A stretch of DNA of 64,000 bases from Mimachlamys varia. Taxonomy: Eukaryota; Mollusca; Bivalvia; Pectinida; Pectinidae. The notes below the pieces were generated by a model. That model was given only the letters and a program-made list of their open reading frames with translations. It ran no database searches and was not told the origin of the DNA. Positions 57,829 to 64,000 of this stretch are shown piece after piece. Each line of letters opens with the position of its first letter. Position 1 is the first letter of the stretch. A program made the translations under genes and the position numbers. The DNA is taken from positions 4,960,001 to 5,024,000 of the forward strand of contig OX392538.1 in the NCBI GenBank assembly GCA_947623455.1, written 5' to 3'.

Positions 57829-58401
57829 AATATTACATAGTTGTCATTATCTAGGAAACCATAGTCTATTACGTATTCATCTTAATCAAGATATACCCAT
57901 AAAGAATATGATATGAGAAGTAAGTTTGGGTATGGCCAGACTAGGAGAGGACATTGGTAGGATGATAGGATTAACGGAGGAGTGGGTTTAAGATGTGTAA
58001 CGTACTTACCAGATACAACTGGTATAAAGAGGAAATTATCAAAACTGATTTCTCGGCTGCTCCCATTTTTCTGTATAAGATAACCAACAAATCAATATCC
58101 ACTGTCTCTTAGAGATCACCGTCTTGTGTGGGAGTTATCTCATTTTTGAACAGTGTAAATATAACTTCGGGTAGTATCGCCGTATTGGGAGATTAGCCAT
58201 GGGATTTCTCTCTGCACTCCACCACACCCGTAGCAATATTATTATTTTCAACCGCGACAATACAACGTGATGTACACGTAATACTCATATTCAAATTTTG
58301 TATTTACTAGATGTTACAACGTTTTGCATAAAACACCATGCGTCACATACATGGAAGACATCATACTATTTTGAACATTAACAGACACGCACGTTAGGCT
58401 T
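57829..58401. other. Non-coding spacer before array 3
   Basis: No gene or RNA recognised. Confidence 0.4.
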
Positions 58402-61400
58402 TCATACACAGCTAGCATCCTCTCATAGAACCACTCGAACCCATACATAGTAACATCCTCTCACAGAACCACCCAAACCCACACATAGTTAGCATCCTCC
58501 CACAGAGCCACTCGAACCCATACATAGTTAACATCCTCTCACAGAACCACTCGAACCCATACATAGTTAGCATTTTCCCACAGAGCCACTCGAACCCATA
58601 CATAGTTAACATCCTCCCACAGAACCACTCGAACCCATACATAGTCATCCTTCCACAGAACCGCTCAAACCCATACACAGTTAACATACTCTCACAGAAC
58701 CACTCGAACCCATACACAGTTAACATCCTCTCACAGAACCACTCGAACCCATACACAGGTAACATCCTCTCACAGAACCACTCGAACCCATACATAGTTA
58801 ACATCCTCTCACAGAACCACTCGAACCCATACACAGTTAACATCCTCTCACAGAACCACCTAAACCCATACACAGTTAACATCCTCTCACAGAACCACCC
58901 AAACCCATACATAGTTAACATCCTCTCACAGAACCACCCAAACCCATACACAGTTAACATCCTCTCACAGAACCACCCAAACCCATACACAGTTAACATC
59001 CTCTCACAGAACCACCCAAACCCATACACAGTTAACATCCTCTCACAGAACCACCCAAACCCATACACAGTTAACATCCTCTCACAGAACCACCCAAACC
59101 CATACAAAATTCACATCCTCCCACAGAACCACTCAAACCCATACACAGTTAACATCCTCTCACAGAACCACCCAAACCCATACAAAATTCACATCCTCCC
59201 ACAGAACCACTCAAACCCATACACAGTTAACATCCTCTCACAGAACCACTCAAACCCATACACAGTTAACAACCTCTCACAGAACCACTCAAACCCATAC
59301 ACAGTTAACATCCTCTCACAGAACCACTCGAACCCATACACAGGTAACATCCTCTCACAGAACCACTCGAACCCATACACAGGTAACATCCTCTCACAGA
59401 ACCACTCGAACCCATACACAGGTAACATCCTCTCACAGAACCACACGAACCCATACACAGTTAACATCCTCTCACAGAACCACTCGAACCCATACATAGT
59501 TAACATCCTCTCACAGAACCACTCGAACCCATACATAGTTAACATACTCCCACAGAACCGCTCGAACCCATACATAGTTAGCATCCTCTCACAGAACCAC
59601 TCGAACCCATACATAGTTAGCATCCTCTCACAGAACCACTCGAACCCATACATAGTTAACATCCTCTCACAGAACCACTCGAACCCATACACAGTTAACA
59701 TCCTCTCACAGAACCACTCGAACCCATACATAGTTAACATCCTCCCACAGAACCACTCGAACCCATACATAGTTAGCATCCTCCCACAGAACCACTCAAA
59801 CCCATACATAGTTAGCATCCTCCCACAGAACCACTCGAACCCATACATAGTTAGCATCCTCCCACAGAACCACTCGAACCCATACATAGTTAACATCCTC
59901 CCACAGAACCACTCGAACCCATACATAGTCAACATCCTCCCACAGAACCACTCGAACCCATACATAGTTAGCATCCTCCCACAGAACCACTCGAACCCAT
60001 ACATAGTTAGCATCCTCCCACAGAACCACTCGAACCCATACATAGGTAACATCCTCCCACAGAACCACTCGAACCCATACATAGTTAACATCCTCCCACA
60101 GAACCACTCGAACCCATACATAGTTAGCATCCTCCCACAGAACCACTCGAACCCATACATAGTTAACATCCTCTCACAGAACCACTCGAACCCATACCCA
60201 GTTAACAACCTCTCATAGAACCACACGAACCCATACATAGTTAACAACCTCTCATAGAACCACACGAACCCATACATAGTTAACAACCTCTCATAGAACC
60301 ACACGAACCCATACATAGTTAACATCCTCTCTCAGAACCACTCGAACCCATACCCAGTTAACAACCTCTCATAGAACCACACGAACCCATACCCAGTTAA
60401 CAACCTCTCATAGAACCACACGAACCCATACCCAGTTAACAACCTCTCATAGAACCACACGAACCCAAACCCAGTTAACAACCTCTCATAGAACCACACG
60501 AACCCATACATAGTTAACATCCTCTCTCAGAACCACTCGAACCCATACATAGTTAACATCCTCTCTCAGAACCACTCGAACCCATACCCAGTTAACAACC
60601 TCTCATAGAACCACACGAACCCATACATAGTTAACATCCTCCCACAGAACCACTCGAACCCATACATAGTTAACATCCTCCCACAGAACCACTCGAACCC
60701 ATACATAGTTAACATACTCTCTTAGAACCACTCGAACCCATACATAGTTAACATACTCTCACAGAACCACTCGAACCCATACACAGTTAACATCCTCCCA
60801 CAGAACCACACGAACCCATACATAGTAACATCCTCTCACAGAACCACTCGAACCCATACACAGTTAACATCCTCTCACAGAACCACCCAAACCCATACAT
60901 AGTAACATCCTCTCACAGAACCACTCGAACCCATACACAGTTAACATCCTCCCACAGAACCACACGAACCCATACATAGTTAACATCCTCTTACAGAACC
61001 ACTCGAACCCATACACAGTTAACATCCTCTCACAGAACCACCCAAACCCATACATAGTAACATCCTCTCACAGAACCACTCGAACCCATACGCAGTTAAC
61101 ATCCTCTCACAGAACCACTCGAACCCGTACACAGTTAACATTCTCTCACAGAACCACTCGAACCCATACATAGTTAACAACCTCCCACAGAACCACTCGA
61201 ACCCATACATAGTTAACATCCTCTCACAGAACCACTCGAACCCATACATAGTTAACATACTCTCACAGAACCACACGAACCCATACATAGTTAACATCCT
61301 CTCACAGAACCACTCGAACCCATACATAGTTAACATACTCTCACAGAACCACACGAACCCATACATAGTTAACAACCTCCCACAGAACCACTCGAACCCA

Positions 61401-62762
61401 TACACAGTTAACATTCTCTCACAGAACCACTCGAACCCATACAGAGTTAACATCCTCTCACAGAACCACTCGAACCCATACATAGTTAACATCTTCTCAC
61501 AGAACCACCCAAACCCATACAGAGTTAACATCCTCTCACAGAACCACTCGAACCCATACACAGTTAACATCTTCTCACAGAACCACTCGAACCCATACAC
61601 AGTTAACATTCTCTCACAGAACCACTCGAACCCATACATAGTTAACATCTTCTCACAGAACCACACGAACCCATACACAGTTAACATCCTCTCACAGAAC
61701 CACTCGAAGCCATACAAAGTTAACAACCTCTCACAGAACCACTCGAACCCATACACAGTTAACATACTCTCACAGAACCACTCGAACCCATACACAGTTA
61801 ACATCCTCTCACAGAACCACTCGAACCCATACACAGTTAACATCCTCCCACAGAACCACACGAACCCATACACAGTAACATCCTCTTACAGAACCACCCA
61901 AACCCATACATAGTAACATCCTCTCACAGAACCACTCGAACCCATACACAGTTAACATCCTCTCACAGAACCACTCGAACCCATACATAGTAACATCTTC
62001 TCACAGAACCACACGAACCCATACATAGTTAACATCCTCCCACAGAACCACTCGAACCCATACACAGTTAACATCCTCTCACAGAACCACTCGAACCCAT
62101 ACATAGTTAACATCTTCTCATAGAACCACTCGAACCCATACATAGTTAACATACTCTCACAGAACCACACGAACCCATACATAGTTAACATACTCTCTCA
62201 GAACCACTCGAACCCATACATAGTTAACATACTCTCTCAGAACCACTCGAACCCATACATAGTTAACATACTCTCACAGAACCACTCGAACCCATACATA
62301 GTTAACATACTCTCACAGAACCACTCGAACCCATACATAATTAACATCCTCTCACAGAACCACTCGAACCCATACATAATTAACATCCTCCCACAGAACC
62401 ACTCGAACCCATACATAGTTAACATCCTCTCACAGAACCACTCGAACCCATACACAGTTAACATCCTCTCATAGAACCACTCGAACCCATACATAGTTAA
62501 CATCCTCTCACAGAACCACTCGAACCCATACACAATTCACATCCTCTCATAGAACCACTCGAACCCATACATAGTTAACATCTTCTCACAGAACCACTCG
62601 AACCCATACACAATTCACATCCTCCCACAGAACCACACGAACCCATACACAGTTAACATCCTCTCATAGAACCACTCGAACCCATACATAGTTAACATCC
62701 TCTCACAGAACCACTCGAACCCATACACAGTTAACACCCTCTCACAAAACCACTCGACCCCA
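58402..62762 (-). repeat. Satellite array 3: 39-bp unit, about 110 copies
   Basis: On the + strand the unit is AACATCCTCTCACAGAACCA, CTCGAACCCATACACAGTT. On the minus strand each unit reads as the 13-residue repeat MLTVYGFEWFCER. Frames of 231, 378 and 284 codons arise because 39 is a multiple of three. They are broken where a unit lost a base (CATAGTAACATCC variants, for example near 58447, 60825 and 61058). Substitutions hit first and second codon positions freely (Glu, Val and Gly at the same place), as expected for a non-coding satellite. Blocks of like variants (CCCAAACCC near 58870-59100, ACACGAACCC near 60210-60500) show local spread of sub-types. Confidence 0.93.
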
Positions 62763-63799
62763 TCATTCACGCAGTTCAGGCAGTTATAAACATCATGAGA
62801 ACTTTGCTCCTGTTGATATCAGTGAGAATGACAATGGTATATTGTAATTAGATAGCACTCAAAAACCATGTGTATGGGGTTATGCTTGGACAAGCGAGGA
62901 TGCTAAATTTGACTGCGTGTGATAGATTACCAACAGGGTGTACATACGGTTTTTTTTTCTAATCCTTCTTAATACAATCTTAATACAATATTATATTGTA
63001 TAAAGATTTATAAGGTGGTTTTATACACTAAAGCCCAGCTGTTTAAAGTCTACGTGTAATGCTGTTACTTACAAAAGTACAACATTTATAGGGCCTGGTG
63101 TACAGTGATGTCAAAGTGCCCCTTTTCAGAACTACAAAAATCCCAGTAACTACGTCTTTACTTGTAAATTGAGTTTTAGACTTAAATGTTTTTTACCTGT
63201 ATACACGAACGCGTTGTGTTGTTATGCTAATCAATCATTCAACAATGATATCTTGGTATTAAGGATGTTGACGAAAACGTGACTGGATTAACGCATTACC
63301 TATCGTAATAACATTACTATTGTGACATCCATATCATTAATCCAGTAGATTAAAACTATTTAACATACTTAATTATATCGACCCTATAGCAAACAAGTTT
63401 TGAGGTATAGCATGACCTACATATATGAAAATCAGTCTAAATATAGCAAAACGATTTCACTATTTAACAACTTACCATACCATACTTCATCAAATTGTTA
63501 AAAACATTATGTGTATAGTCTTAAAACATAGTAAAGCCCAACAATACAGGTACTATAGTAGAGTTTTCTAATTAACATTACACAATGAAACATGTCGAGC
63601 CGGTTATATGGGACTGATTACCTATCGTTACATAATGAAAATAAACCTTGTTCGATTCGATAAGACTGCTTATATATTCAAATACATGAGGCATCATTCA
63701 TGAGTTTGATTACAAATTTAGTTTTGGGTCACAGCAATAATGAACGCTAGACTATAAACAACAAAATAAACACATACTGACTGTTGTGCAGTATGAAGG
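62763..63799. other. Non-coding spacer
   Basis: AT-rich, nothing recognised. Confidence 0.4.
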
Positions 63800-63982
63800 A
63801 TGACGTAACACACACATATGCTGCACCTTTTAAATTAAGTAATATATACAGTATGCCGAAACAATGATTAAACTGATCATACAGCTATTTCGTCCTCCTA
63901 GGACTTTTCAGTGATGCTAGGGGCCAAAAGGTGGGAATCAAAAATGGAAGCAGAAGGGTCAGGTGCGTAAAACCCCTTTAAT
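63800..63982 (+). repeat. Dispersed repeat family E, copy at the window end
   Basis: It runs GATGACGTAACACACACATA, ATCATACAGCTATTTCGTCC, GTGATGCTAGGGGCCAAAAG and GTGCGTAAAACCCCTTTAA. This copy keeps the TTAA terminus and, with the reversed copy at 27410-27613, defines the family's ends. Confidence 0.7.
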
Positions 63983-64000
63983 CATGCATTTAGAAGAAAA

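Noticed and set aside
58412..62533. Minus-strand repeat protein made of MLTVYGFEWFCER units
   Set aside because: The 13-residue period is the 39-bp satellite read in frame. Substitutions are not biased to third positions and several units have lost a base, which breaks the frame repeatedly.
58402..62762. CRISPR-like array because of the many short repeats
   Set aside because: Units are directly abutting with no unique spacers, and the sequence is eukaryotic.

Overview
The window looks like accessory DNA of an animal nuclear genome, most likely a marine bivalve mollusc. It is AT-rich, it has small intron-containing genes with GT-AG splice sites, and it carries tRNA-headed SINE tails of the kind common in bivalves, plus a Ty3/Gypsy LTR retrotransposon, a CR1/Jockey-type non-LTR fragment and many foldback or MITE-like DNA elements. 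The phylum-level call is an inference from style and recalled families; nothing was searched.

Positions 1-28000 hold a small tandem family of secreted eight-cysteine proteins on the + strand. Two complete five-exon copies can be assembled by splicing (6871-9597 and 22246-27947). Each gives 168 residues, with identical intron phases and about 92% protein identity. A last exon of a further upstream copy lies at 678-769, and decayed last exons lie at 3703-3801 and 9925-9990. I do not recognise a named function. Between the two complete copies sits an intact 8009-bp Ty3/Gypsy element (12524-20532). Its LTRs look identical, its primer-binding site matches a tRNA-Lys 3' end, its gag and pol lie in different frames, and a TTTAAAT slippery site followed by a stem-loop probably joins them. 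An inverted, longer solo LTR of the same family (20797-21907) follows.

Positions 28000-38000 contain more mobile DNA: a 5'-truncated CR1/Jockey-type reverse transcriptase broken by three in-frame stops (29320-31341), the second copy of a 1.8-kb TTAA-flanked element whose first copy lies in intron 2 of the second gene, and a nested foldback element (35481-36100).

Positions 38000-43200 hold two satellite arrays, of 37-bp and 60-bp units. Their units are homologous to each other, and both arrays run directly into SINE tails at the same box B region. A third array (58402-62762, 39-bp unit, roughly 110 copies) may also contain SINE-derived pieces. Long open frames across all three arrays are explained by repeat periodicity.

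The rest (43200-64000) is sparse: relics of one YIDD-type reverse transcriptase family (seen all over the window, mostly as 3' ends), palindromic MITEs, one convincing orphan internal exon (46834-46978) and one signal-peptide-like first exon (54350-54403). The most interesting points are the SINE-to-satellite conversion, the rebuilt exon 4 of the second secreted-protein gene, and the apparently recent Gypsy element with a readable frameshift signal.
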